NCBI GenBank assembly: GCA_002394385.1
Contig: DGTS01000037.1
Location: 92,212-116,464 of the forward strand
DNA from: Prevotella sp. UBA4330
Lineage (GTDB): Bacteria; Bacteroidota; Bacteroidia; Bacteroidales; Bacteroidaceae
DNA: 24,253 nucleotides
Direction: 5' to 3'
Part shown: positions 7,046 to 15,091 of the stretch, piece by piece
Numbering within the stretch: position 1 is the stretch's first letter
Layout of the letters: the number at the start of each line of letters is the position of its first letter
The notes under the pieces: model-generated
Seen by the model: only the letters and a program-made list of their open reading frames with translations
The model's database searches: none
What the model was told of the DNA's origin: nothing
Made by a program: the position numbers and the translations under genes

Positions 7046-8308
7046 TCAGTCGAAGAATCCGGGCTGATGATATTCGATGCCCAGTTCGCGATCTACGGTG
7101 GCGATGATGCCCTGCACTTGTCCGAGTGCGAACATACGTCCGAGGAACGAGTAGCCGGCATTATAGCCCTTGGTCTCGTCGCCCAGCATTGTCATGCCGT
7201 GGTCAACGCGCATTGGCAGCGGTTTCTTTCTGCTCTGCTCTTCCTTCTCGAATATGCGTGTCAGTTCGATGATGTCTGCACGCCCACCCAGATGGCTTGC
7301 CTCTGTGAAGTTGCCGTCGGGGAAGATGTGGCACGAGCGCAGGTGAACGAAGTGAGTCCTGTTGTGGAACTCCTCCGCCAGCGGTGTCAGGTTGTTGTGT
7401 CCGCCTGCCGAGAGCGAGCCGGCACAGAAGGTGAGTCCGTTGTGTGGGTTAGGCACTGCATTGAGGAACCAGCGGATGTCCTCCTTGTCGGTTACGATGC
7501 GTGGCAGTCCGAGAATCTCGTATGGTGGGTCGTCGGGGTGCACACACATATCAATGTCATACTTGTCGCAGATGGGCATTATGGCCTCCAGCCATGTCTT
7601 CATGTTGTCGCGCAACTGTTCGCGAGTCACGTTCTTATAGAGCGCGAGCAGTTCGCGGAACATCTCCACGGGCCTTTCGTCGCCTTCCTTGAAGTTGCCC
7701 GACACGAATCCCTGCGTCTTAATCACGATGGTGTCAACCATGTCGTGGTCGAACTGCGGTGTTGCCTTTGCCTTTATGGCGTTCACCTCTGCCATGATGT
7801 CGCGTCCGCGCAGTATGTCGGCAAGATGTCCCTTAGCCTCGCCGTTAGATATTTTTGTCCATTCCTCCTCTGCTCCCTCGCGCTTCAGTATGTGTATGTC
7901 GAAGTAAGCAAACTCGCCCCAGTCGAAGTATAGGTTGCTCGAGCCGTTGGGGTTGGGGTGTAGCAGGTCGGTGCGTGCCCAGTCGAGCACTGGCATGAAG
8001 TTGTAGCACACGCAGCGTATGCCCTCCTTGCCGAGGTTCTCGAGCGACTCCTTGTAAACGGCAATCTGCTCGTCGCGGTCGGGGCCTCCATATTTTATTG
8101 TCTCTGTCACTGGCAGCGACTCGACAACGCTCCATCGCATGCCATACGACTCGATGTACTCGCGCAGGTCGCGTATCTGTTCGCGTGTCCACACTTGTCC
8201 CAGTGGCACGTCGTGCAGGGCGGTAACGATGCCCTCAACACCAATTTGTTTCAGCATGGCAAGCGTAATCTTGTCTTTCTTGCCAAACCATCGCCATGTT
8301 CTTTCCAT
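7046..8308 (-). CDS. uxuA: Mannonate dehydratase
   Basis: 420 aa, the usual UxuA length. It dehydrates D-mannonate to 2-keto-3-deoxy-D-gluconate in the cytosol, a step of glucuronate/galacturonate breakdown. The start is typical (MERTWRWFGKKDKITLAML), followed by QIGVEGIVTALHDVP. Conserved metal- and substrate-binding segments include CVHPDDPP, FCAGSLSAGG, VHLRSCH and RVDHGMTMLGDE, with the C-terminal GYSFLGRMFALGQ. No signal peptide. It lies downstream of uxuB, which makes the preceding intermediate, but is separated from it by 281 bases of repeats rather than the short gap expected in an operon. No promoter box is visible in that gap, so co-transcription is likely. Confidence 0.95.
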   Translation of the reverse strand: MERTWRWFGKKDKITLAMLKQIGVEGIVTALHDVPLGQVWTREQIRDLREYIESYGMRWSVVESLPVTETIKYGGPDRDEQIAVYKESLENLGKEGIRCVCYNFMPVLDWARTDLLHPNPNGSSNLYFDWGEFAYFDIHILKREGAEEEWTKISNGEAKGHLADILRGRDIMAEVNAIKAKATPQFDHDMVDTIVIKTQGFVSGNFKEGDERPVEMFRELLALYKNVTREQLRDNMKTWLEAIMPICDKYDIDMCVHPDDPPYEILGLPRIVTDKEDIRWFLNAVPNPHNGLTFCAGSLSAGGHNNLTPLAEEFHNRTHFVHLRSCHIFPDGNFTEASHLGGRADIIELTRIFEKEEQSRKKPLPMRVDHGMTMLGDETKGYNAGYSFLGRMFALGQVQGIIATVDRELGIEYHQPGFFD

Positions 8309-8589
8309 ATATAATTACGAATTTTGAGTTACGAATTACGAGTTATCGCCTTTGGCGATTATTAATTACGAATGTTGAGTTACGAATGTTGAATTACGAA
8401 TGTTGAGTTACGAATTACGAGTTATCGCCTTTGGCGATTATGAATTACGAATTTTGAATTCTTAATTTTTCATCGCAGCGAAGCAAGAACAACTCGTCAT
8501 TCCACACTCCTCATTTGTCATTATTAATTCTTCATCGCAGCGAAGCGAGAACAACTCGTCATTCCACATTCGTCATTCCACATTCAACA
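8309..8589. repeat. Repeat block between uxuB and uxuA
   Basis: No gene. A 39-base unit occurs at 8324-8362 and 8403-8441 (period 79) and carries the 6-bp hairpin ATCGCC-TTT-GGCGAT. Between and around the copies are many short repeats of ATTACGAATTTTGA/ATGTTGA type. A second unit of about 38 bases, starting TTCATCGCAGCGAAGC, occurs at 8469 and 8531 (period 62), followed by repeats of CGTCATTCCACATT. No promoter box is seen. Confidence 0.85.
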
Positions 8590-10176
8590 TTATCTTGCCA
8601 CAACGTATTTGTGGAGCGTCTTGCGCACAGCGCCATTGCCGGCATAGAGTTCTTTCACCATTCCCTCTATCTGCTCGCCGAGACCAGCCTCATAGAGGTC
8701 AACACCGAAGATGTCCTTACGGCTGTAGAGTTGGCGCAGGCACGAGTAGTCTTGGTCTGCCTTGCCAATCTCAAGAGGTGCCACGATGGCCTGCAGTTCC
8801 TCGAGCATTGGGTCTGGCGACGGCTCGAAGGGTTCTCCGTTGTCTTTGATGCCTTTCAGATAGCGTGCATAACCTGCCAGTGTGAGTGGTATGAGCACGA
8901 GGTTGCTCTTGTCGAGTCCGCGAGCCAGATATTTCTTTATTGTCTCGCCGAAGCGTATAGGCAGTTTCTGGCTGGTGTCCGATGCAATGCGTTGCGGTGC
9001 GTCGGGCATGAATGGGTTGGGCAGACGGCGGTTGATTACGGCGCCGATGAACTCGTATGGGTTCAGCACTCCTGGGTCGGTCACTACGGGCATTGCCTCG
9101 ATATAGCCTATTTTTTGAATAAATGCGCGGATGTCCTCGTCTGCCATTTCTGCCGAAATCAGCGTGTAGTCGAGCATGCAGCCGTAAATAGACATTGCGG
9201 TGTGCAGTGGGTTGAGGCATGTGGTCACCTTCATGGTCTCCACCTTGTCAACGGTGTCGCGTGTGGTATAAAGTGCCCCGCCCAGTTCCAGTGGTGGACG
9301 CCCGTTGGTATAGTTGTCCTCGATGACGAGATATTGCACTTCCTCGGCGTTCACAAACGGTGCGGTGAAGGTGTGCCTCTCTGTCTCGATGTAATTGTTG
9401 TCCTCGAAGCCGTCAGCAGCAAGCATTTCCTTCACCTTGACGTGCGGGCGAGGTGTTATCTTGTCAATCATCGACCACGGGAATGTAATCTTCTTCTCGT
9501 CTTTCAGGTAAGCGAGGAACTCGGCGGGTGCCAGTCCGTCGGCCACCCAGCGCTCGGCGTATGCCATCACGCCAGCCTTCACCTTGTCGCCGTTATGCGA
9601 GCAGTTGTCCATCGACTGCACCGTGAGCGGGAGCATCCCTGCCTTGAAACGCTCGAGCAGCAGGGCGGTTACCTTGCCCATGGCGAGCACTGGTGTTAGC
9701 CCGCGTGCCAGGTCGGCATCGTTGACGCTATAGCCTTTCTCGGTGATGGTGAACGTAATCATCTGCAGCGATGGCTTGCGGAATATTTCCACCAGACGAG
9801 CCCAGTCGTCGAACTGATAGTCGGCCTTCAGGCTCTCGGTCACCGAGGCAATCACCTTCTTCTCGATGGTTCCCGACGACTGCAGGCTGACGAGCAGCGA
9901 GAGGTTGTCGTAAGGCTTGTATGCCTTGTCTATCACCTCATAGTCGAAAGTCTCTGCCACTATCACGCCACGGTCGTACTGTCCGGTGTTCAGTGCGTCG
10001 TTGATTATCGCTGCTGGGAAAGCGCGGAAGATGTTACCGCCTCCGAAATGCACCCATGTGGGCTCGTCGTGAGTGCGCTGGCGCACTGCGGCGATGTCAA
10101 ACTTCGGCAGTTGATAGCCTTTTTCTTCCCACTCGGCAACATTAGCGTTGCCCGAAAGTAAATCTGTTAGTTTCAT
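8590..10176 (-). CDS. uxuB: Fructuronate reductase / mannonate oxidoreductase (mannitol dehydrogenase family)
   Basis: 528 aa. It belongs to the long-chain mannitol dehydrogenase family: an N-terminal nucleotide-binding region with VHFGGGNIFRAFPA at about 42-55, the family signature around IDKITPRP with its likely catalytic lysine, and a C-terminal helical domain with CLNPLHTAMSIYG. With uxuA next door, the natural reaction is NADH-dependent reduction of D-fructuronate to D-mannonate (or tagaturonate to altronate) in the cytosol. The family also contains tagaturonate reductase and mannitol dehydrogenase; the uxuA neighbour favours fructuronate. It has its own upstream -7 box at 10226-10234. 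Confidence 0.88.
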   Translation of the reverse strand: MKLTDLLSGNANVAEWEEKGYQLPKFDIAAVRQRTHDEPTWVHFGGGNIFRAFPAAIINDALNTGQYDRGVIVAETFDYEVIDKAYKPYDNLSLLVSLQSSGTIEKKVIASVTESLKADYQFDDWARLVEIFRKPSLQMITFTITEKGYSVNDADLARGLTPVLAMGKVTALLLERFKAGMLPLTVQSMDNCSHNGDKVKAGVMAYAERWVADGLAPAEFLAYLKDEKKITFPWSMIDKITPRPHVKVKEMLAADGFEDNNYIETERHTFTAPFVNAEEVQYLVIEDNYTNGRPPLELGGALYTTRDTVDKVETMKVTTCLNPLHTAMSIYGCMLDYTLISAEMADEDIRAFIQKIGYIEAMPVVTDPGVLNPYEFIGAVINRRLPNPFMPDAPQRIASDTSQKLPIRFGETIKKYLARGLDKSNLVLIPLTLAGYARYLKGIKDNGEPFEPSPDPMLEELQAIVAPLEIGKADQDYSCLRQLYSRKDIFGVDLYEAGLGEQIEGMVKELYAGNGAVRKTLHKYVVAR

Positions 10177-10225
10177 GATTAATATTATGATTTATTATGG
10201 TTCTCACAATGTATTAAATAGTGGG

Positions 10226-10234
10226 GCAAAGATA
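10226..10234 (-). promoter_or_regulatory. -7 box upstream of uxuB
   Basis: The minus strand reads TATCTTTGC, a full -7 match; a TTTG at the canonical distance is not seen. The predicted start is near 10220, giving a leader of about 45 bases. Confidence 0.5.
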
Positions 10235-10320
10235 AGAAAAAAAAAGCAAACAGCATGTGTTTATACTGTTATAAATGTATAATTGAGAAAAAGATAAATG
10301 AATATGAAACAAAAAAGTGA

Positions 10321-11658
10321 TTATCTCACGAATCCCTTTGTCCTCCACTTGCCCGAACGCCAGCGACGCATCAGGATGACGCCGCGGATGTTCTCGTCGA
10401 GAGCGAAGCCTATCCACATGCCGATGAGCCCATAGCCGAGCGGGATGCCGATGAAGTAACTAAGGCCCACGGCGATGCTCCACTGGAAGATGATGCCGAT
10501 GATTACCGGATAGATGGCGTCGCCTGTGGCACGAAGAGTGCCAACGGCAAAGATGTTCGAGGTGCGCCCGATTTCGAGAAACCAGTCGATGATAAGCACC
10601 CAGCATCCCATCTGGATTATTTCCTCATTGTTGGTGAAAGCGCCGAGGATGCTTCTGCCCGTCAGTGCCATGAGAGCAGAGCCTGCAAGCGTTATTATCA
10701 GAGAAATTCGGTAGAAATAGTTGCCGAGAATATAGGCTGCCTGATGGCGGCGCTGTCCCACGAGATGTCCCACCAGGATGTCTCCGCCCTGTGTGATGCT
10801 GATGCAGAACAGATAGACGAACATGATGAGGTTGGCGCAATAGGTGCGTGCTGCCAGCGCCTCGTTGCTTATCTGGTTGATAAAGAAGGTTATGGCAACC
10901 TGCGACAGACTGTATGATATGTTCTCGCTCATGGCGGGGATGCCTATGTGCATCAGGTTTTTCAGTTCGTCCCAGGGGATAGGACGGAAATAGCGGAGCG
11001 GGAAACTCGGAATGTGAACCTTGAAGTGGATTATCGCAAGCAGCAATGTGGCAACGGCTCGGCAGATAACGGTGGCAAGGGCGGCTCCCTCGACACCCAT
11101 CTGCGGACAACCCCAATGACCGAAGATGAGGGCATAGTTGCCCGCAATGTTTAGAATGTTCACAACTCCTGTTACAGCCATCGGATAAATCACCTTGTCG
11201 GCACTGCGCAGTGATGCCGAGAACGTTAGCGACAGAGCCTGGAAGAACGACCAAGTGCCGGTGAGTTTCAGATAGGTCAAGCCGTCGTCCATCAGTTCTG
11301 GGCGCAAGCCCATCAGGTGGAGCGACTGTTCGGCATAGACAAACAACAATGCGCTGACCACCAGACCGAGAGCAAGATTCACCACCAGTGCCATGCCCAC
11401 TACCTGCACCAGTCGCTTGCGCAGTCCGGCACCGATGTACTGGGCGCACAGGATGGCTGCACCCATCGAGAAGAACTGATAGACAAGGAACACCAACGAG
11501 ATGAGTTGGTTGTCGAGCCCCACGGCAGCAACACTGTTGTCGCTGTATTGACTGAGCATAATGGTGTCAACGGCTCCCATCATCATGACGAGTGCCATCT
11601 CGATAAACACTGGGATAGTGAGTACTCTAAGTTGTCGCTTTAGTGAGTTGTCTGACAT
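10321..11658 (-). CDS. MATE-family multidrug/metabolite efflux protein
   Basis: 445 aa from the ATG at 11658. The open frame extends to 11736, but a -7 promoter box lies inside that extension (11701-11709), so the shorter start MSDNSLKRQLRVL is chosen. About twelve hydrophobic helices in two halves fit the MATE fold, with the family's LTIPVFIEMALVMMMGAVDTIMLSQYSD opening and AAVGLDNQL near the first external loop. MATE proteins are inner-membrane antiporters that export cationic drugs or metabolites using Na+ or H+; the substrate here is unknown. It is divergent from the DUF1893 gene and 144 bases from uxuB, which has its own -7 box. Confidence 0.92.
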   Translation of the reverse strand: MSDNSLKRQLRVLTIPVFIEMALVMMMGAVDTIMLSQYSDNSVAAVGLDNQLISLVFLVYQFFSMGAAILCAQYIGAGLRKRLVQVVGMALVVNLALGLVVSALLFVYAEQSLHLMGLRPELMDDGLTYLKLTGTWSFFQALSLTFSASLRSADKVIYPMAVTGVVNILNIAGNYALIFGHWGCPQMGVEGAALATVICRAVATLLLAIIHFKVHIPSFPLRYFRPIPWDELKNLMHIGIPAMSENISYSLSQVAITFFINQISNEALAARTYCANLIMFVYLFCISITQGGDILVGHLVGQRRHQAAYILGNYFYRISLIITLAGSALMALTGRSILGAFTNNEEIIQMGCWVLIIDWFLEIGRTSNIFAVGTLRATGDAIYPVIIGIIFQWSIAVGLSYFIGIPLGYGLIGMWIGFALDENIRGVILMRRWRSGKWRTKGFVR

Positions 11659-11700
11659 TATGCTGCCGTTATCCGTAAATGCTGATTCTATGAAACGGCT

Positions 11701-11709
11701 GCAAAGGTA
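11701..11709 (-). promoter_or_regulatory. -7 box of the MATE gene; decides its start
   Basis: The minus strand reads TACCTTTGC. The predicted start near 11695 gives a leader of about 35 bases to the ATG at 11658. No well-spaced TTTG is seen. Confidence 0.5.
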
Positions 11710-11815
11710 CAAACTAAATATGGTAATTATCTTCACAAAAGCGATAAATACATTTATTCTTACAAAACTTAATGATTTAAATCATATTTGTTTTTTCGTT
11801 TTACAAAAAAATATC

Positions 11816-11824
11816 TATCTTTGC
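11816..11824 (+). promoter_or_regulatory. -7 box immediately before the DUF1893 start codon
   Basis: TATCTTTGC ends only three bases before ATG 11828. With the usual 5-7 bases between box and +1, transcription would begin at or inside the start codon, predicting a leaderless or nearly leaderless mRNA, or use of the next in-frame ATG at 11837. The nearest TTTG (11787-11790) is 25 bases upstream, longer than usual. Confidence 0.5.
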
Positions 11825-11827
11825 ACA

Positions 11828-12268
11828 ATGTTCGACATGCGACAAATAATAGAAGTGCTTCACCGCGAACAATGCTCGCTGGTGGTGAGGAACGGGGCAG
11901 GCGAGGTGACTTTATATAATAAGAAAGGTGTGCGCGACCTCGTGTGGCTGCTCGACAACGAGCCCCGGCGACTGCGTGGTGCCTCGGTAGCCGACAAGGT
12001 GGTGGGCAAGGCATCGGCAGGACTGCTGGTGCAGGGCGGTGTGGCAGAGGTTTATGCCGACGTGATGAGTCGTCTGGCCATCCCGCTTCTCGACGCGGCA
12101 GGAATTAAATACAGTTGTGGCGAAACGGTTGACCGCATCGTGATTCCCAAGGGCGACGACCGCTGTCCATTGGAGCGCATAGTGCTTGACGCCAAGACTG
12201 CATCAGATGTTGAGGCATTGCTGCGCCAGCACTTCGAGGAAATGAGAAACAACCCCCAAAACTCCTAA
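11828..12268 (+). CDS. DUF1893 family protein (deaminase-like fold)
   Basis: 146 aa. The central segment GVRDLVWLL, then SVADKVVGKASAGLLVQGGVAEVYADVMS and CPLERIVL, matches the DUF1893 pattern. A family member from Thermotoga maritima (TM1506) is known to have a cytidine-deaminase-like fold, but no reaction is established. The start is 11828 or, if the mRNA begins at the ATG and that codon is missed, 11837 (MRQIIEVLHREQ). The frame is open further upstream, but the extension runs through the divergent promoters. The stop codon lies inside a heptad repeat. It heads the set with the ECF-like and aldo/keto reductase genes. Confidence 0.8.
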   Translation: MFDMRQIIEVLHREQCSLVVRNGAGEVTLYNKKGVRDLVWLLDNEPRRLRGASVADKVVGKASAGLLVQGGVAEVYADVMSRLAIPLLDAAGIKYSCGETVDRIVIPKGDDRCPLERIVLDAKTASDVEALLRQHFEEMRNNPQNS

Positions 12269-12330
12269 CTCCTAATTCCTAACTTCTAATTCCTAACTTC
12301 TAACTTCTAACTTCAAAACTCCTAAACTCC
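12260..12330. repeat. Heptanucleotide tandem repeat between DUF1893 and ECF-like genes
   Basis: About eight near-perfect 7-base units of the form AAYTYCT (AACTCCT, AATTCCT, AACTTCT), then two irregular ones. The first units include the stop codon of the DUF1893 gene (12266-12268). Because each junction reads CTAA and seven is not a multiple of three, TAA occurs in all three frames. Confidence 0.85.
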
Positions 12331-12347
12331 AAAATAAAATAACAAAT

Positions 12348-12857
12348 ATGAACACTACTGTTAATCTTTACTCTCTTTCGCTTCGTGAAAGCCGTTCGCT
12401 GCTCTATGCAGCACTCTTCGTCGTGGGTAACTTGTTGTTGCCACAGTTGTGCCACCTCATTCCGCAGGGCGGACTGATGCTGTTGCCCATTTATTTCTTC
12501 ACGCTCATCGGGGCATATAAATACGGTTGGCAGGTGGGACTGCTCACAGCCCTGCTCTCGCCGGCGCTCAATTCCGCACTGTTCGGCATGCCTGCATTGG
12601 CTGTGCTGCCAGGCATCATGGTGAAGTCTGCCCTGCTGGCATTGACTGCCGCCTACATCGCTCACAGACATCAGAGCGTCAGCATTGCGCTGTTGCTTGC
12701 CGTAGTGCTTGCCTATCAGGTGGTGGGCTCACTCGTCGAGTCGGCAATGCTTGGTTCTCTCGCACTCGGTTTCCAGGACTTCCGCATCGGCATACTGGGC
12801 ATGCTGCTTCAGGTGATTGGTGGTTATCTCTTCATTAAATACCTGTTGAAGAAATGA
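12348..12857 (+). CDS. ECF transporter S component-like membrane protein
   Basis: 169 aa, about five to six hydrophobic helices from residue 17 onward, short loops and a basic C-terminus (IKYLLKK). Size, topology and the pattern ALFVVGNLLLPQL..IPQGGLMLLPIYFFTLIGAYKYGWQVGLLTALLSP resemble substrate-binding S components of energy-coupling-factor vitamin importers. The ligand is unknown. No ATPase or T-component gene lies nearby; group II S components share one energising module encoded elsewhere, so that is the expected arrangement. Its last four bases overlap the start of the aldo/keto reductase gene (ATGA), indicating translational coupling. Confidence 0.7.
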   Translation: MNTTVNLYSLSLRESRSLLYAALFVVGNLLLPQLCHLIPQGGLMLLPIYFFTLIGAYKYGWQVGLLTALLSPALNSALFGMPALAVLPGIMVKSALLALTAAYIAHRHQSVSIALLLAVVLAYQVVGSLVESAMLGSLALGFQDFRIGILGMLLQVIGGYLFIKYLLKK

Positions 12858-13969
12858 GAAAATTAGGTTTCGGACTGATGCGCCTGCCGCTGAAGAATCC
12901 CAACGACCAGTCGAGCATCGACATCGAGGAGATGAAGCGCATGGTGGACGTTTATATGGAGCGCGGTTTCACCTATTTCGACACCGCCTACCCTTATCAT
13001 GGAGGCAAGAGCGAGATAGCGTTCCGCGAGGCGGTGGCAAAGCGTTATCCGCGTGAGCGGTTCACCGTGACCGATAAGATGCCGTGCTGGGACGTGACGA
13101 AGGAGGCCGACCTTGAGCGCATCTTCAACGAACAGTTGGAGAAATGTGGTGTTGACTATTTCGACTACTACTGGCTGCATGCCCTGAACAAAGAATACGT
13201 CAAGACGATGGACCGCGTCGATGGATGGGGATTCATAGCACGCAAAAAGGCCGAGGGCAAGATTCGACACATAGGATTCTCGTTCCACGACGACTCGAAA
13301 CTGCTGGAACAACTGCTGAAGGAACATCCCGAGACGGAGTATGTGCAGTTGCAAATAAACTATCTCGACTGGGACAGTCCTACGGTGGAGTCGGAGACAT
13401 GCTACAATCTCTGCACGAAATATGGCAAGCCCGTTATTGTGATGGAGCCCGTCAAGGGCGGAGCACTCGCCAAGGTGCCCGTGGGAGTGGAGGAGTTGTT
13501 CAGAGAATATAATCCCGAGGCAAGCCCCGCGTCGTGGGCCATCCGTTATGTGGCGTCGCTACCCAACGTCCTTACGGTGCTCAGCGGTATGAGCACGATG
13601 GAACAGGTGGAAGACAACACTTCTTTCATGCAGGACTTCAAGCCACTTGACCACGAGGAGCAGATGCGCGTGGAGCAGGCGGCGCAGATAATAAACCGCT
13701 CGATAGCCATCCCGTGCACAGCATGTCACTATTGCACTGACGGCTGTCCGCAGGAGATTTGCATCCCCGAGTATTTCAACATCTATAACAACCTGTACCA
13801 GTTCGGACGCAAGGAGCAGTGGAACAACACATCAGTTTATTACGGTGTGTTGAACAAGACACATGGCAAGGCAAGCGACTGCATAGAGTGCGGACAATGC
13901 GAAGAGCACTGCCCACAGCACATACGTATTACAGACAACCTTAAACTCGTAGTCAAAACGTTCGAGTGA
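12854..13969 (+). CDS. Aldo/keto reductase with C-terminal double [4Fe-4S] ferredoxin-type domain
   Basis: 371 aa. The N-terminal two-thirds is an aldo/keto reductase barrel with the catalytic tetrad visible: Asp43, Tyr48, Lys75 and His109 (contexts FDTAYPYHGGKSE, TDKMPCWD, YWLHAL). The C-terminus carries two CxxCxxCxxxCP motifs: Cys288/291/294/298 and Cys343/346/349/353, predicted to bind two [4Fe-4S] clusters. Such AKR-ferredoxin fusions are widespread in anaerobes; substrates are mostly unknown. Cytosolic. It overlaps the ECF-like gene by 4 bases, which suggests a shared function, for instance reducing a compound taken up by that protein (inference). Confidence 0.9.
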   Translation: MRKLGFGLMRLPLKNPNDQSSIDIEEMKRMVDVYMERGFTYFDTAYPYHGGKSEIAFREAVAKRYPRERFTVTDKMPCWDVTKEADLERIFNEQLEKCGVDYFDYYWLHALNKEYVKTMDRVDGWGFIARKKAEGKIRHIGFSFHDDSKLLEQLLKEHPETEYVQLQINYLDWDSPTVESETCYNLCTKYGKPVIVMEPVKGGALAKVPVGVEELFREYNPEASPASWAIRYVASLPNVLTVLSGMSTMEQVEDNTSFMQDFKPLDHEEQMRVEQAAQIINRSIAIPCTACHYCTDGCPQEICIPEYFNIYNNLYQFGRKEQWNNTSVYYGVLNKTHGKASDCIECGQCEEHCPQHIRITDNLKLVVKTFE

Positions 13970-14001
13970 GATTTTCACGATAGATGTTGTATGCGATGCT
14001 T

Positions 14002-14043
14002 CCCCGCCCCTGTAGGGGAGGGGGTAGGGGTGGGGTCAGTGAT
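14002..14043. repeat. Dispersed GC-rich repeat, copy 3 (hairpin / G-quadruplex)
   Basis: CCCCGCCCCT then G-runs at 14015-14018, 14020-14024, 14027-14030 and 14032-14035 with loops of 1, 2 and 1 bases, ending GGGGTCAGTGAT. Nearly identical to 6875-6915 in the same orientation. It lies between the aldo/keto reductase and flavin reductase-like genes. Confidence 0.85.
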
Positions 14044-14077
14044 AATGATGAACGTGATATAAATGATATAAGGAAAT

Positions 14078-14641
14078 ATGAAAAGTTTCAAATCGAATGC
14101 GTGGATGCTTCCACAACCAGTGCTGATTATCGGCACTTACGACAAAGACGGTAAACCAAACGCAATGAATGCCGCATGGGGCGGGCAATGGGATATGCAC
14201 GAGATAATGATTTCGCTCGGCTCACACCAGACAACGGACAATCTCGCCGCAAACCCTGAGTTCACCGTTACCTTTGCCACAGCCAAAACGCTGGTGGCTG
14301 CCGACTATGTGGGCATAGCCAGTGGCAGGAATACGCCAGACAAGATGGCAAAGACAGGATGGACCATCGAGAAGGCTCCCAACGTGAACGCGCCTTTGTT
14401 CAGAGACTTCCCGATGACGCTGGAGTGCCGGGTGAAGCAGAAGATTGACGAGAGCGAGACGGGCTACTATCTGGTAGCCGAAATAGTGAACATTCTCTGC
14501 GATGAGCAGTATCTGGCCGAAGATGGCAAACCCGATGTGGAGTCGATGGACATCATCACTTACGACCCTGTTCACTACACCTACATCAAGTTGGGCAACG
14601 TTGAGGGCAAGGCTTTTTCTGATGGTAAGCAGATAGGATGA
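14078..14641 (+). CDS. Flavin reductase-like, FMN-binding split-barrel protein
   Basis: 187 aa. The start (MKSFKSNAWMLPQPVLIIGTYDKDGKPNAMNAAWGG) and the segment TTDNLAANPEFTVTF are typical of the flavin reductase/FMN-binding split-barrel family found in anaerobes. Members reduce flavin with NAD(P)H or serve as flavoproteins with other partners; the specific partner is unknown. Cytosolic. An AAGGAAAT sequence precedes the ATG. It follows the aldo/keto reductase by 108 bases including a GC-rich repeat, so operon membership is uncertain. It converges with the lipoprotein gene. Confidence 0.85.
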   Translation: MKSFKSNAWMLPQPVLIIGTYDKDGKPNAMNAAWGGQWDMHEIMISLGSHQTTDNLAANPEFTVTFATAKTLVAADYVGIASGRNTPDKMAKTGWTIEKAPNVNAPLFRDFPMTLECRVKQKIDESETGYYLVAEIVNILCDEQYLAEDGKPDVESMDIITYDPVHYTYIKLGNVEGKAFSDGKQIG

Positions 14642-14668
14642 TGCACGTTTCCCGATAGGGGCGTTTCA

Positions 14669-15025
14669 TTATTCATACCCATCATCATAACCTTCCTCAT
14701 AGTCCTCATCGTCTTCATAATCTTCGTCGCCTGACTGCATGCCAGGCTTGCCAATCAGCCTGTCCTCTTCAGCCGCAGCCTCACCGTCCTGATAGCCTTC
14801 TTCGTAAGAGTCAGAGTGGGGCTTCAGGCTTTTGCTGCCTGTTTGCTGCTTCGGTTTTTCACCCGCCGTCTGTTGACTTGGTTTCTCATCGCCTGCCTTG
14901 TATGACGAGTCATTGGCAAGCGATGGGATTGAGTCGTATTCCTGAATTTGTTTTGGTGCACCGTTGTTACAACCCACAAGGATGGGCAACAAAAGAATTA
15001 AATATATGAACTTAAACCGTCTCAT
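14669..15025 (-). CDS. Small acidic lipoprotein of unknown function
   Basis: 118 aa from the ATG at 15025; the frame can be opened four codons earlier only with TTG. The N-terminus has a lipoprotein signal with lipobox LVGC and lipidated Cys19. The rest is low-complexity: a Lys/Gln/Pro linker (KPSQQTAGEKPKQQTGSK), a SYEEGYQDGEAAAEED segment and a highly acidic tail rich in Glu, Asp and Tyr (EDYEEGYDDGYE). No enzyme domain is visible. Predicted to be membrane-anchored in the periplasm or on the surface; the acidic tail could bind cations (inference). It is the last gene of the minus-strand cluster, 66 bases after the HXXEE gene. Confidence 0.7.
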   Translation of the reverse strand: MRRFKFIYLILLLPILVGCNNGAPKQIQEYDSIPSLANDSSYKAGDEKPSQQTAGEKPKQQTGSKSLKPHSDSYEEGYQDGEAAAEEDRLIGKPGMQSGDEDYEDDEDYEEGYDDGYE

Positions 15026-15091
15026 GCCTTTCCGCAAATTATCTTCTCGTTTAAGTGTTTCGTAGTCGATGGTGATGAAGTCTGTAAGAAA

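Noticed and set aside
8515..9699. Long plus-strand open frame (394 aa) opposite uxuB
   Set aside because: Antisense shadow of the uxuB gene; Cys/His/Val-rich composition without domain features, and it begins in the repeat block.
10625..11449. Minus-strand open frame of 274 aa inside the MATE gene
   Set aside because: Out-of-frame shadow; the MATE frame shows the helices and family motifs.
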